Below are positions 32,550-42,834 of a DNA stretch of 64,000 nucleotides, in pieces. Where the stretch lies: positions 47,718-111,717 of the forward strand of contig NZ_JAEQAZ010000046.1 in NCBI RefSeq assembly GCF_016654115.1, written 5' to 3'. The notes below the pieces were generated by a model. It saw only the letters and a list, made by a program, of their open reading frames with translations, was not told the DNA's origin and searched no databases. Position numbers and translations under genes: made by a program. Position 1 is the first letter of the stretch; each line of letters opens with the position of its first letter. Origin of the DNA: Streptomyces sp. MBT53 (GTDB lineage: Bacteria > Actinomycetota > Actinomycetes > Streptomycetales > Streptomycetaceae).

Positions 32550-32939
32550 ATGCCGACCACGCGCTTACCCACCCATATGGGGTGCACTCTCCAGGACGCA
32601 GGCCAGGCCTGGGACGTGGTCCGCGTACCACGCCAGCTGGGCGTCGCTGCGATGGCCATCCTGGGGCGTCGCTGCGGCGCCGTACTTGAGTACCCGCCCA
32701 AGGGCGTCCTCTACTACTTCGTCGCGCGCGGCACCGCCGCCGAGTGGGCAGTCGAATGCACCCAGGCGATCGGTAAGGGCGGCACCCTCACGATCCCACC
32801 GTCCCGTTGTACGGCGGGAGCAGGTCCGCACTGGCGGGTCTGCCCCGGGGACGGTGACTGGATCACCGACTCACACGCCCTCCAGGCTGCCCTTGAAGAC
32901 TGCTTGTCCTCCGTCGGCGAATCGGAGCGATCGGCATGA
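32550..32939 (+). CDS. Hypothetical protein, 129 aa, first of a coupled operon
   Basis: ATG at 32550 follows GAGGAG at 32539-32544; ATG at 32547 is too close. The 129-residue product (MPTTRLPTHMGCTLQDAGQA...) has a helix, a short strand region (CGAVLEYPPKGVLYYFVARG) and a cysteine-containing C-terminal half. The core resembles part of proteins often found next to XRE regulators in Streptomyces and sometimes labelled primase/polymerase-like, but I see no catalytic residues. Its stop overlaps the next start (ATGA). Confidence 0.6.
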   Translation: MPTTRLPTHMGCTLQDAGQAWDVVRVPRQLGVAAMAILGRRCGAVLEYPPKGVLYYFVARGTAAEWAVECTQAIGKGGTLTIPPSRCTAGAGPHWRVCPGDGDWITDSHALQAALEDCLSSVGESERSA

Positions 32940-33331
32940 GCACCACTTCACTCACCGCGCCTCCGGACATCAGGGCCATACGCGCCAGCATCGCGCCCAT
33001 CCTTTCTACGGACATCCCCCGGGCGGACCCCTTCGACCCCGAGTCTCGGCACGCCCCCGAGAAGCACTTCGTGCGCGCCGAACTCGTCGCTCTCACGGAG
33101 GCTTTCCGCCAGCACCTCCAGGACCTCATCCCCGCGGTGGAGGCTTGGGCCGAGCGGCTGCCCGAGGACCATCCCGACCGTCTGGCGGCGAGGATGTGTA
33201 CCGGCCAGGCCCGGATCCTGCTACGTGCAGAGCCCGCCGAGACGGAGGCCCTCCGTGGGTCCGTCGCCTCGCGGATGGCCCGCTCGGTGCGGACGCTGTG
33301 TGGGCACTACGACCGGCTGGTGCCGCGATGA
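32936..33331 (+). CDS. DUF6415-like protein, 131 aa
   Basis: ATG at 32936 overlaps the preceding stop. The 131-residue protein is helical, with RAELVALTEAFRQHLQDLIP and RMCTGQARILLRAEPAETEA followed by SRMARSVRTLCGHYDRLV. This pattern matches a family (DUF6415 as I recall it) widespread in Streptomyces accessory regions beside XRE regulators. It has no known role. Overlap with the next ATG continues the chain of coupled genes. Confidence 0.65.
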   Translation: MSTTSLTAPPDIRAIRASIAPILSTDIPRADPFDPESRHAPEKHFVRAELVALTEAFRQHLQDLIPAVEAWAERLPEDHPDRLAARMCTGQARILLRAEPAETEALRGSVASRMARSVRTLCGHYDRLVPR

Positions 33332-34104
33332 CCAACTCGCTCCCAACCGCCGTCTACGACCCGACAGATCCGAGCAGTGGAGTTGCCCTCGTCAGCCACC
33401 AGCTCGACGGGCTCGGGCTCGGTGAGCACTGGGTGCAGACCGGCGCGCAGGGCCGTTTGCGGGTCGTCGACCGGCAGATCCCGCCGGGGCACGGCTGGTG
33501 CCGAGCCGTCGGTCTCTATCCGGCTCTCTGGCCGGCCACCGCTGATCTGTGTGTCGAGGTCGACTGGTACGCAGACCCGGACGTCCCGCCGGCCGAGCAG
33601 GACGAGCACTGGTGGACCCGGCTGGCGGCGGTCACGGCCGGACTGGAGTCCCTCGGCTACGTGGTCCGGATGCCCGGCCCGCGCCGGACACCGGCTGTCG
33701 ACCGCTACCAGCCGCTAATCGTGTCCCGCCTGCCGGTCGGCGCATCTCTGGCACCGTGCCCCGCCGACGGCTGGGACCACCTGGAGGTGCACCCCACCTA
33801 CGAGCGGCCGGCACACGATCCCAGCAGACGCCTGCAGACCATGCTGGACGACTTCCACCTGACCAGCTACGTCACCCGCGCCCTGGACACCCATCTCTGG
33901 CCGCCGTACGCCACGGCCGGCTCGGTCGTCCTGTGGTCCGACTTCCAGGACGCCACCCTGGACGACTGGGAGAGCGCCATGGCCCGCGTCCGCCGCGCCC
34001 TGCGCATCGCCGGGTACCGCTTCCTGGACCACCGACGGCCCTGGAACCGCGATGTTGATCACCTGCCGTACGTGATCGCCTACCTCCGCGAGGTCCCCCA
34101 GTGA
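33328..34104 (+). CDS. Hypothetical protein, 258 aa
   Basis: ATG at 33328 overlaps the previous stop. The 258-residue protein is rich in Trp, Pro, His and Asp (for instance LCVEVDWYADPDVPPAEQDE, residues about 73-92) and has mixed alpha/beta character. No motif or signal peptide is recognised. Four-base overlaps on both sides show it is produced in step with the neighbouring genes. Confidence 0.6.
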   Translation: MTNSLPTAVYDPTDPSSGVALVSHQLDGLGLGEHWVQTGAQGRLRVVDRQIPPGHGWCRAVGLYPALWPATADLCVEVDWYADPDVPPAEQDEHWWTRLAAVTAGLESLGYVVRMPGPRRTPAVDRYQPLIVSRLPVGASLAPCPADGWDHLEVHPTYERPAHDPSRRLQTMLDDFHLTSYVTRALDTHLWPPYATAGSVVLWSDFQDATLDDWESAMARVRRALRIAGYRFLDHRRPWNRDVDHLPYVIAYLREVPQ

Positions 34105-34568
34105 CCATCGCGCTGGCCGAGGACATGTGGCGGGGACACACCCTCGCCATCGGTCAGATGGGCCGGATGTCCAGAGCGGCTGCCATCGGCGACCACTGCG
34201 TCTGGTGCGACCGGCCACCTGGCGACGATGCCGTCTGTCTGCTTCCCGAGGCGCCCTGGCGGGCGTGCTGCCGCTGCTACCTGACACGCCTTGCGGCCAT
34301 GATCACGTGGTGCGACTGGCACGCCCACATCGCGCGGTGCGCACCCTGCAAAGTCGGCTCGACGTGCTTCGTCGCCCGCGGCCGACGCCATCGGCACCAG
34401 GAGGCCGCAGCGCTACTTGGGGAGCCCCTTCGCTGCTTCCCCTGCAACCAGGAGATCGCCAAACAGGACCTGGTCGTCGCAGTCATCTGGGAGGGGGACG
34501 CCAGCCCGCACCCCGGATATGCGCACGTCCTATGCCTCGCCCGCCACATCACGGGAGGCCTGTCATGA
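34101..34568 (+). CDS. Cysteine-rich zinc-binding protein, 155 aa
   Basis: GTG at 34101 overlaps the previous stop. The 155-residue protein has a dense set of cysteines and histidines: CVWC (about 33-36), CCRCY (56-59), CAPC (80-83) and CFPC (112-115), with several interspersed His. It likely folds around two or more zinc ions. Zinc proteins of this type may bind nucleic acid or act as scaffolds. Its stop overlaps the next start (ATGA). Confidence 0.62.
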   Translation: MTIALAEDMWRGHTLAIGQMGRMSRAAAIGDHCVWCDRPPGDDAVCLLPEAPWRACCRCYLTRLAAMITWCDWHAHIARCAPCKVGSTCFVARGRRHRHQEAAALLGEPLRCFPCNQEIAKQDLVVAVIWEGDASPHPGYAHVLCLARHITGGLS

Positions 34569-34753
34569 AGCAGACCAATACCACCAAGGCACTCATTGCC
34601 CAGGCCGACGGCTCGGGCTACAGGGCCGCCGGCCTATGCGCGGCCAGGCACCCCAGCGGTGTGTTGTGCACCCTGCGCCGCGGCCACGCCCCAGGCCACG
34701 CCAATCCGTACGTGCGCAAGTCGGTCACGGACGCCGTGGGCCTTCGCTGGTGA
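34565..34753 (+). CDS. Small Cys/His protein, 62 aa, last in the operon
   Basis: ATG at 34565 overlaps the previous stop. The 62-residue product contains CAARHPSGVLCTLRRGHAPG and a following histidine, a C-x3-H-x5-C-x5-H arrangement that could bind one zinc. It is followed by three consecutive terminator-like hairpins. Function unknown. Confidence 0.58.
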   Translation: MKQTNTTKALIAQADGSGYRAAGLCAARHPSGVLCTLRRGHAPGHANPYVRKSVTDAVGLRW

Positions 34754-34798
34754 ACCTCCGGTCCTTGGTCTCGTCGACACCCAGGGACCGGATCCTAC

Positions 34799-34977
34799 GG
34801 CCACCCCCGATCCCCCGTCGGGGGTGGCCCTCAATGGCGGAGCCGCGTGATATGCGTCCGCTGGCTCCGCAAGTGCTCGCCGAAAGGCTGAGCGCGACCG
34901 CCCCGTCCTCCGTAACGGAGGGCGGGGCGGTTTACTGCGTTGTAGCGTCCCCCGCCGAATCAAGCGGCGGGGGACGC
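34799..34977 (+). terminator. Three consecutive terminator-like hairpins
   Basis: The 34754-35132 gap contains three strong stems: GGCCACCCCCG (34799-34809) with CGGGGGTGGCC (about 34819-34829); ACCGCCCCG (34897-34905) with CGGGGCGGT (34923-34931), followed by TT; and GCGTCCCCCGCCG (34945-34957) with CGGCGGGGGACGC (34965-34977). No gene is seen between them. The rest, 34978-35132, has short palindromes such as CTACAGCTTGTAG near 35099 but no gene. Confidence 0.75.
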
Positions 34978-35132
34978 CCTTCCGGCCGGGGACCTCCCGA
35001 GTACCCCTGCCGGGCTTGTCTGGGGCTATGCGTCAGGCGGACGGAATGAACGGGTCCGCCTCCCCTACCTGCACTGTACTCACAGTACGGACTGATCTAC
35101 AGCTTGTAGACGGTCGCGTGCGTGAAAGCTCC

Positions 35133-36113
35133 TTATCCTGCCCCGTCGCCGGAGTGGAATCGCCCGTACCAGGCCATCACCTGGTAAGTGGTGTCGAAGG
35201 AGAGGGTCTCGCGGATGGCCGCGAGTTCCTTGTCGACAGCGCGCCGGCTGAGCCCGATGCGGGGGCCGACCTGTTGTTGGGAGTAGCCGGCATCGAGGTC
35301 GCGGAGGATGCGCCGCTGACGCTCAGTGAGTGGTTGGTCGTTGGCGGCAAGGGCGAGATCCTGCCACCTGGTGGCGTGGTCCCAGAACAAGTCGAACGCA
35401 GCATGCACCCAGGCCACTGCGGCTCTGTCGAACAGGTGCCAGCCACTGTTGTTCTCGGCTCGCTCTATGACGTGGTTGTCCACGAACGCGTGCTGCCGGT
35501 CGATGATCACCAGGCGTGGCCCGGGGAGAGCTGAGGCACGTACTTCGGCGCCGTCCGCGATCATCTCAGCGACATAGTCCCGGGTCTGGTCGTGTTCGTG
35601 GGCGCTTCGGTGGTAGATCGACCGGACCTGGACGCCTCGCCGTAGCGCGGAGCGGGTGCGCTCGACGCCCAGGCGGAGGATGGCAGGGTCGCGGTCGGCC
35701 GGCTCTCCGGGCTGGATGGAACAGAACTCGGTCCTGGCGCCTCCGCCGATCTCACCGAGGCGGGCGTTCATCTGGGCTGCGGTACCGAGAAATTCAGATC
35801 CGGGACCGCCGTAGAAGCGGTGGGGGTCGAAGTGCTCGGCGAGGCGCTCCAGGGCAGGGATTTGGGAGACGCGTTGGACCAGGTGCTCCAGTTCACCGAG
35901 GACGGCCGTTGTGAGGCCGTGTACGGCCGCTGTGGGGTCGTTCGGGATGTATCCGCCGGGGGCGTAGGGGTCGCGGTCGACGAGACGGAGGGCGAGAAGC
36001 CTGTCGGGGGCGTAATCAGGTGGAAGCGGGTGACCCTCGGCGATCTGTCTGTAGGCGTCGAAGTCGTGTTCTGTGAGCGGCAGTTCGTCGTCCGGAGTGT
36101 CCAAGTCGCTCAC
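35133..36113 (-). CDS. LuxR-type regulator with TrmB/PLD-like sensor region
   Basis: The 326-residue protein has an N-terminal region that may be a second winged helix (about residues 12-62), a helical linker (65-95), a central alpha/beta domain (about 125-250). This contains ILRLGVERTRSALRRGVQVR, IYHRSAHEHDQ and LVIIDRQHAFVDN, and resembles the phospholipase-D-like effector domain of TrmB-type regulators. A C-terminal LuxR helix-turn-helix follows (261-305; PLTERQRRILRDLDAGYSQQ then QVGPRIGLSRRAVDKEL). Such regulators in actinobacteria are often unlinked to acyl-homoserine lactones. It is divergent from a small secreted peptide gene, suggesting they work together. Confidence 0.78.
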   Translation of the reverse strand: MSDLDTPDDELPLTEHDFDAYRQIAEGHPLPPDYAPDRLLALRLVDRDPYAPGGYIPNDPTAAVHGLTTAVLGELEHLVQRVSQIPALERLAEHFDPHRFYGGPGSEFLGTAAQMNARLGEIGGGARTEFCSIQPGEPADRDPAILRLGVERTRSALRRGVQVRSIYHRSAHEHDQTRDYVAEMIADGAEVRASALPGPRLVIIDRQHAFVDNHVIERAENNSGWHLFDRAAVAWVHAAFDLFWDHATRWQDLALAANDQPLTERQRRILRDLDAGYSQQQVGPRIGLSRRAVDKELAAIRETLSFDTTYQVMAWYGRFHSGDGAG

Positions 36114-36132
36114 GTTCGCCCCCTGTTACGCG

Positions 36133-36162
36133 TGTGGAATTCCGCATGTGCAGTTTTCCGCA
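36133..36162. promoter_or_regulatory. Paired repeat in the regulator-peptide intergenic region
   Basis: TGTGGAATTCCGCA (36133-36146) is a near-palindrome; TGTGCAGTTTTCCGCA (36147-36162) follows immediately, so TTCCGCA recurs 16 bases apart, about one and a half helical turns. It lies just upstream of the regulator's start and about 95 bases before the peptide ATG. TTGGAC (36174) and TAACTC (36197) with a 17-base gap may be the peptide promoter. A candidate operator, by eye. Confidence 0.4.
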
Positions 36163-36253
36163 CGGCCTGCCGCTTGGACCACCTGGATTGGCCATGTAAC
36201 TCTGACGGTTCAGAACCAACACTCGCAACCATGTTCGAACAGAGGGGTGTCGA

Positions 36254-36478
36254 ATGACCCGAGTCCGCCTTGTGGTCGCCTCCGCCCTGCTGGCTCTGGC
36301 CGCGGTGGCCGCTCCGGCAGCGGCAAGCGCGCTTGAGTCCGGGAGCACGATCCAGAGTCAGGACATCGGGTGGGGCGCCGCCGCAACGTCGACGACCGCA
36401 GAGTCGGCGACTGAACCGACCGCGACGGAGACGTCAGCGTCCACGGACACGCCCCTCGCAGACATCGGCTGGGGCTGA
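36254..36478 (+). CDS. Small secreted peptide with two DIGWG motifs, 74 aa
   Basis: ATG at 36254 follows AGAGGGG. The 74-residue product has a clear Sec signal peptide (basic MTRVR, hydrophobic core to about residue 20, AAASA before a likely cut near residue 26). The mature part is about 48 residues, rich in Ser, Thr, Ala and Glu, with DIGWG at 37-41 and again as the last five residues (70-74). There are no cysteines. A short low-complexity spacer holding two identical pentapeptides looks like a precursor from which small signals could be cut. It is divergent from a LuxR/TrmB-like regulator. A signalling role is inference. Confidence 0.72.
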   Translation: MTRVRLVVASALLALAAVAAPAAASALESGSTIQSQDIGWGAAATSTTAESATEPTATETSASTDTPLADIGWG

Positions 36479-36535
36479 CCGCTCCGCCGCCGCAGACTCC
36501 GGCCGAGTGCTCGGGAGGCCTCAGCCGGAAAGAGG

Positions 36536-36570
36536 GACGCCCCCTGCCGCTTGAATCGGCAGGGGGCGTC
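36536..36570 (+). terminator. Terminator after the peptide gene
   Basis: GACGCCCCCTGCCG (36536-36549) pairs perfectly with CGGCAGGGGGCGTC (36557-36570) around a seven-base loop, 58 bases after the peptide stop. Confidence 0.85.
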
Positions 36571-36691
36571 TCGTCGAAAACAGTAGAGGCCGCACGACCG
36601 GTTTGGCATCACTCGGTAGATGCAGGTTCCTGCTGTCGGGTCCCGACCACAAGTTACGGGAGAGTAGCGGGATACCAAGATCCACAAATGT

Positions 36692-36728
36692 AGACGGCCG
36701 GTAGATCGAAGTGATCTACCGGCCGTCT
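36692..36728 (-). terminator. Terminator after tRNA-Ile
   Basis: AGACGGCCGGTAGATC (36692-36707) and GATCTACCGGCCGTCT (36713-36728) form a perfect 16-bp stem around five bases. It lies 17 bases downstream of the tRNA 3' end and is oriented to terminate its transcript. The 36571-36691 stretch next to it shows no gene. Confidence 0.8.
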
Positions 36729-36745
36729 GACCAGGCATCATGCCT

Positions 36746-36822
36746 TGGTGGGGCTAACAGGATTTGAACCTGTGGCCTCATCCTTATCAGGGATGCGCTC
36801 TAACCAACTGAGCTATAGCCCC
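36746..36822 (-). tRNA. tRNA-Ile (anticodon GAU)
   Basis: Read on the minus strand it begins GGGGCTATAGCTCAGTTGG and ends TAGCCCCACCA. The acceptor stem GGGGCTA/TAGCCCC, D arm, anticodon loop CTGATAA with anticodon GAT (GAU), and T arm GGTTCAAATCC all fit, and CCA (36746-36748) is encoded. The gene is intact. It lies at the border between accessory and core DNA, so its 3' end is a good candidate for the attachment site used by the element to its left. Confidence 0.97.
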
Positions 36823-36958
36823 GCCGCGCTCTGCGGAGTATGTCCCGCGCGCTGACTCCTGAAGATTAGCGCACGACATGGGCAGTCCCAAAATCGATAG
36901 TCACAGGACCGCCGACGGAGGTTTCAACCCCCGTACACCCGCGTTCTCGTCCGACTTC

Positions 36959-37768
36959 TCACTCGTCCTCGGCGAGCGTCAGCTCGATGCCTCCGACGAA
37001 GCCGGCGGAGAGGTTGTAGATGAACGCGCCGAGGGTCGCGAGGGCCGTGGCGAGGACGACGTCGATGACCGCGATGATCCCCGAGAAGGTCAGGACGTGC
37101 GGGAGGGACAGGAAGGACTGCAGGTCGAAGCCGTTCGACTCGTTCGAGCCGGTCGCCTCCGAGATCGTGCCGCCGACCGTCGAGAAGACCCCCATCGCGT
37201 CCATGACCATCCACAGCACCGCGGACGCCACGACCGTGCAGATGCCCAGCGCGATGGAGAGCAGGAAGCTGACCTTCATCACCGACCACGGGTCGGCCTT
37301 GGCCACCCGCAGTCGCGCCTTGCGGGTGCGGGGCGCGGTGCGCGCGCCCGTACGCGGACGCCGTACGGCACCGCTCTGGGCGGCGGCGGGCGCCTGCGTG
37401 GGATAGGCCTGCGGCGGGTGGTACGGCCCGGCCGCCTGCTGCGACTGACGCTCACCGGGCAGCGGCGAACCCGGCAGCGGGGACGCCGTCGGCGGCGCGG
37501 CCGGTGCGGCAGGCCGGGGCGCCTGCTGCCCCTGGGCCGGAGCCTTGGCGCCCGCCCCGGCCGACTGCTGCTGCTGGGTGCCCGGACCTCGGGTGTCCGT
37601 CACAGTTCCCCCCTGGGATCCATGTGCGTCGGGCGCGTGCGAGTCGGCCTTCTTCACGTCGATCGCACGCAGTTGGGTCGTGTGCGGATCTGTCGCGTTC
37701 GCGGCGGAGCCACGGCCGCCGCCGTCCGTGTCCGTACCGGTCGATCCGGCGCCCGTGGCTCCGCTCAC
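36959..37768 (-). CDS. DUF3566 membrane protein downstream of gyrA
   Basis: GTG at 37766-37768. The 269-residue protein has a long disordered N-terminus rich in Gly, Pro, Gln and Ala (residues 1-150) and a C-terminal DUF3566 domain. That domain has two membrane helices (about 167-190, MKVSFLLSIALGICTVVASA; and about 230-255, LTFSGIIAVIDVVLATALAT). The family sits just after gyrA in most Actinobacteria and has no known function. It is 18 bases after the gyrA stop, so probably co-transcribed. Confidence 0.85.
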   Translation of the reverse strand: MSGATGAGSTGTDTDGGGRGSAANATDPHTTQLRAIDVKKADSHAPDAHGSQGGTVTDTRGPGTQQQQSAGAGAKAPAQGQQAPRPAAPAAPPTASPLPGSPLPGERQSQQAAGPYHPPQAYPTQAPAAAQSGAVRRPRTGARTAPRTRKARLRVAKADPWSVMKVSFLLSIALGICTVVASAVLWMVMDAMGVFSTVGGTISEATGSNESNGFDLQSFLSLPHVLTFSGIIAVIDVVLATALATLGAFIYNLSAGFVGGIELTLAEDE

Positions 37769-37786
37769 GATGACTCTCTCCTCGTG

Positions 37787-40378
<2,592 letters not shown>

Positions 40379-40420
40379 TGCTGGTGGGGATCCTTCCTGG
40401 TGCGGTCAGCTGAGACCGAC

Positions 40421-42481
40421 TCAGATGTCGAGGAAGCGGACGTCCTTGGCGTTGCGCTGGATGAACTGGCGGCGCGCCTCGACGTCCTCGCCCATGAGGA
40501 CCGAGAACAGGTCGTCGGCCTGCGCGGCGTCGTCCAGGGTGACCTGGCCGAGGACGCGGTGCTCCTGGTCCATCGTGGTGATGCGCAGCTCCTCGGCGTT
40601 CATCTCGCCGAGACCCTTGAAGCGCTGGATCGAGTCTTCCTTGATGCGCTTGCCGTTCTGCCGGCCCAGCTCGATCAGGGCGTCGCGCTCGCGGTCCGAG
40701 TACGCGTACTCGAAGTCGTCACGGCCCCACTTGATCTTGTAGAGCGGGGGGCGCGACAGGAACACGTGCCCGGCCTCGACCAGCGGCCGCATGAAGCGGA
40801 ACAGGAAGGTCAGCAGCAGGGTGGAGATGTGCTGTCCGTCGACGTCGGCGTCCGCCATCAGGATGATCTTGTGATAGCGGAGCCTGGCGATGTCGAAGTC
40901 CTCGTGGACCCCGGTGCCGAAGGCGGAGATCAGTGCCTGGATCTCCTGGTTCTGCAGGATCTTGTCGATCCTGGCCTTCTCGACGTTGAGGATCTTTCCG
41001 CGGATCGGGAGGATCGCCTGGTACTGCGGGTTCCGGCCGGACTTGGCCGAGCCGCCGGCGGAGTCGCCCTCGACGATGAAGATCTCGCACTTGGTGGGGT
41101 CGTTCGACTGGCAGTCGGACAGCTTGCCCGGCAGGGACGCCGTCTCCAGGAGACCCTTGCGACGGGTGAGGTCGCGGGCCTTGCGGGCCGCCACGCGCGC
41201 GGTGGCCGCCTGGATGCCCTTGCGGATGATGTCCGACGCTTCGTTCGGGTTGCGGTCCAGCCAGTCGTTCAGGTGCTCGTAGACCGCCTTCTGTACGAAG
41301 GTCTTCGCCTCGGTGTTGCCGAGCTTGGTCTTCGTCTGGCCCTCGAACTGCGGCTCGGCCAGCTTCACCGAGATGATCGCGGTCAGACCCTCGCGGATGT
41401 CGTCGCCCGTGAGGTTGTCGTCCTTCTCGCGGAGCAGCTTCTTGTCGCGCGCGTACTTGTTGATCAGTGACGTCAGCGCGGCCCGGAAGCCCTCTTCGTG
41501 CGTGCCGCCCTCATGCGTGTGGATGATGTTGGCGAAGGAGTACACACCCTCGCTGTAACCACTGTTCCACTGCATCGCGACCTCGAGGGAGAGGCTCTTC
41601 TCCTTGTCCTCCGCCTCCAGGTCGATGACGGTCGGGTGCACCACGTCCCCCTTGCGGGAGTTGAGGTACGTCACGTAGTCGACGATGCCGCCCTCGTAGT
41701 GGTACGTGACGGTCTTGACCTCGTCCTTCTCGTCCGCACCCGCCTCGTCGGCACCGGCCGTGGCCTTGGCCACCTCGCGCTCGTCAGTGAGTTTGATCGT
41801 CAAACCCTTGTTGAGGAACGCCATCTCCTGGAAGCGCCGCGACAGCGTCTCGAAGGAGTACTCGGTGGTCTCGAAGATGTCCGGGTCGGCCCAGAAGGTG
41901 ACCGTGGTCCCGGTCTCGGACGTGGCCTCGTGCTGTGCGAGCGGGGCCGTGGGGACGCCCAGCTTGTAGTCCTGGGTCCAGCGGTAGCCGTCGGTCCTGA
42001 CCTCTACGGCGACCCTGCTGGACAGCGCGTTCACTACGGAGACGCCCACGCCGTGCAGACCGCCGGAGACCGCGTAGCCGCCGCCCCCGAACTTGCCGCC
42101 CGCGTGCAGCACGGTCAGCACGACCTCGACGGCGGGCTTGCCCTCGGACGGGACGATGCCCACCGGGATGCCGCGGCCGTTGTCGATGACGCGCACGCCG
42201 CCGTCGTGAAGGATCGTGACGTCGATCGTGTCCGCGTGGCCGGCCAGCGCCTCGTCGACGGAGTTGTCGACGACCTCCTGCACCAGGTGGTGCAGGCCTC
42301 GTTCACCGGTCGAGCCGATGTACATACCGGGTCGCTTGCGGACCGCGTCCAGCCCTTCGAGGACGGTGATCGCGCTGGCGTCGTACGAGCCGGTGACCTC
42401 GCCGTTCGAGGAGTGAGCCTCGCCGTCGGCGCCGGCGTCGGTGGACGGGATGTTCTCGTTGGGGTTGCCGGAATCGGCCAC
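40421..42481 (-). CDS. gyrB: DNA gyrase subunit B
   Basis: I chose the GTG at 42479-42481, with AAAGGG upstream, giving 686 residues (MADSGNPNENIPST...), the usual Streptomyces length; an in-frame GTG at 42505 is less likely. The GHKL ATPase domain has the catalytic Glu69 and Asn73 (QEVVDNSVDEA), DNGRGIP (100-106) and HAGGKFGGGGYAVSGGLHG lid. The Toprim domain has EGDSAGGSA and PIRGKILNVEKAR, with acidic DADVDG. It provides the energy and DNA gate half of gyrase. Confidence 0.97.
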   Translation of the reverse strand: MADSGNPNENIPSTDAGADGEAHSSNGEVTGSYDASAITVLEGLDAVRKRPGMYIGSTGERGLHHLVQEVVDNSVDEALAGHADTIDVTILHDGGVRVIDNGRGIPVGIVPSEGKPAVEVVLTVLHAGGKFGGGGYAVSGGLHGVGVSVVNALSSRVAVEVRTDGYRWTQDYKLGVPTAPLAQHEATSETGTTVTFWADPDIFETTEYSFETLSRRFQEMAFLNKGLTIKLTDEREVAKATAGADEAGADEKDEVKTVTYHYEGGIVDYVTYLNSRKGDVVHPTVIDLEAEDKEKSLSLEVAMQWNSGYSEGVYSFANIIHTHEGGTHEEGFRAALTSLINKYARDKKLLREKDDNLTGDDIREGLTAIISVKLAEPQFEGQTKTKLGNTEAKTFVQKAVYEHLNDWLDRNPNEASDIIRKGIQAATARVAARKARDLTRRKGLLETASLPGKLSDCQSNDPTKCEIFIVEGDSAGGSAKSGRNPQYQAILPIRGKILNVEKARIDKILQNQEIQALISAFGTGVHEDFDIARLRYHKIILMADADVDGQHISTLLLTFLFRFMRPLVEAGHVFLSRPPLYKIKWGRDDFEYAYSDRERDALIELGRQNGKRIKEDSIQRFKGLGEMNAEELRITTMDQEHRVLGQVTLDDAAQADDLFSVLMGEDVEARRQFIQRNAKDVRFLDI

Positions 42482-42834
42482 GAAGCGCCCTTTCTGGCAC
42501 AGCACAAGCCAGGCTCCCGGCGGTTGGCCGGAGCGGCTGCGGCGTGTTGCGTTGGTAAGCCTTAGTCAGCGTTGCTCGGTGTGTGTCCCACAAGTGGGGC
42601 GGGATTGCTTCCAGTCTACCGGTAGCGCCGACATGGATGGGGGTTTGCCGGTACCTGAGTCCGCATGTGCCGCCCTCAACCGGTCTCTCCCGACTCCCCA
42701 TATGCGGAACGGGGCTCAAAGAGGCTTACAGCGGCACTCAGCGCTTCCGGGTATGAACCCTTTGCTACTCCTGGGTCAGGTCGCTGTTCGCAACCGCGTC
42801 GGGTCGCCCGCCGACGCCCGCGCTGTGATGTCAG
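42482..42834. promoter_or_regulatory. gyrB upstream region
   Basis: This 353-base gap lies between dciA and gyrB and contains no credible gene. It should hold the gyrB promoter reading leftward. Reading the minus strand, TAGACT near 42614 is a possible -10 hexamer, but no convincing -35 accompanies it. In Streptomyces gyrase is induced when supercoiling relaxes, and this region is where that control would act. Confidence 0.4.

Noticed and set aside
35080..35120. TGTAGACGG shared with 36689-36697 as possible attachment repeats
   Set aside because: Nine matching bases in GC-rich DNA are too short, and the surrounding sequence does not match; no integrase lies near.
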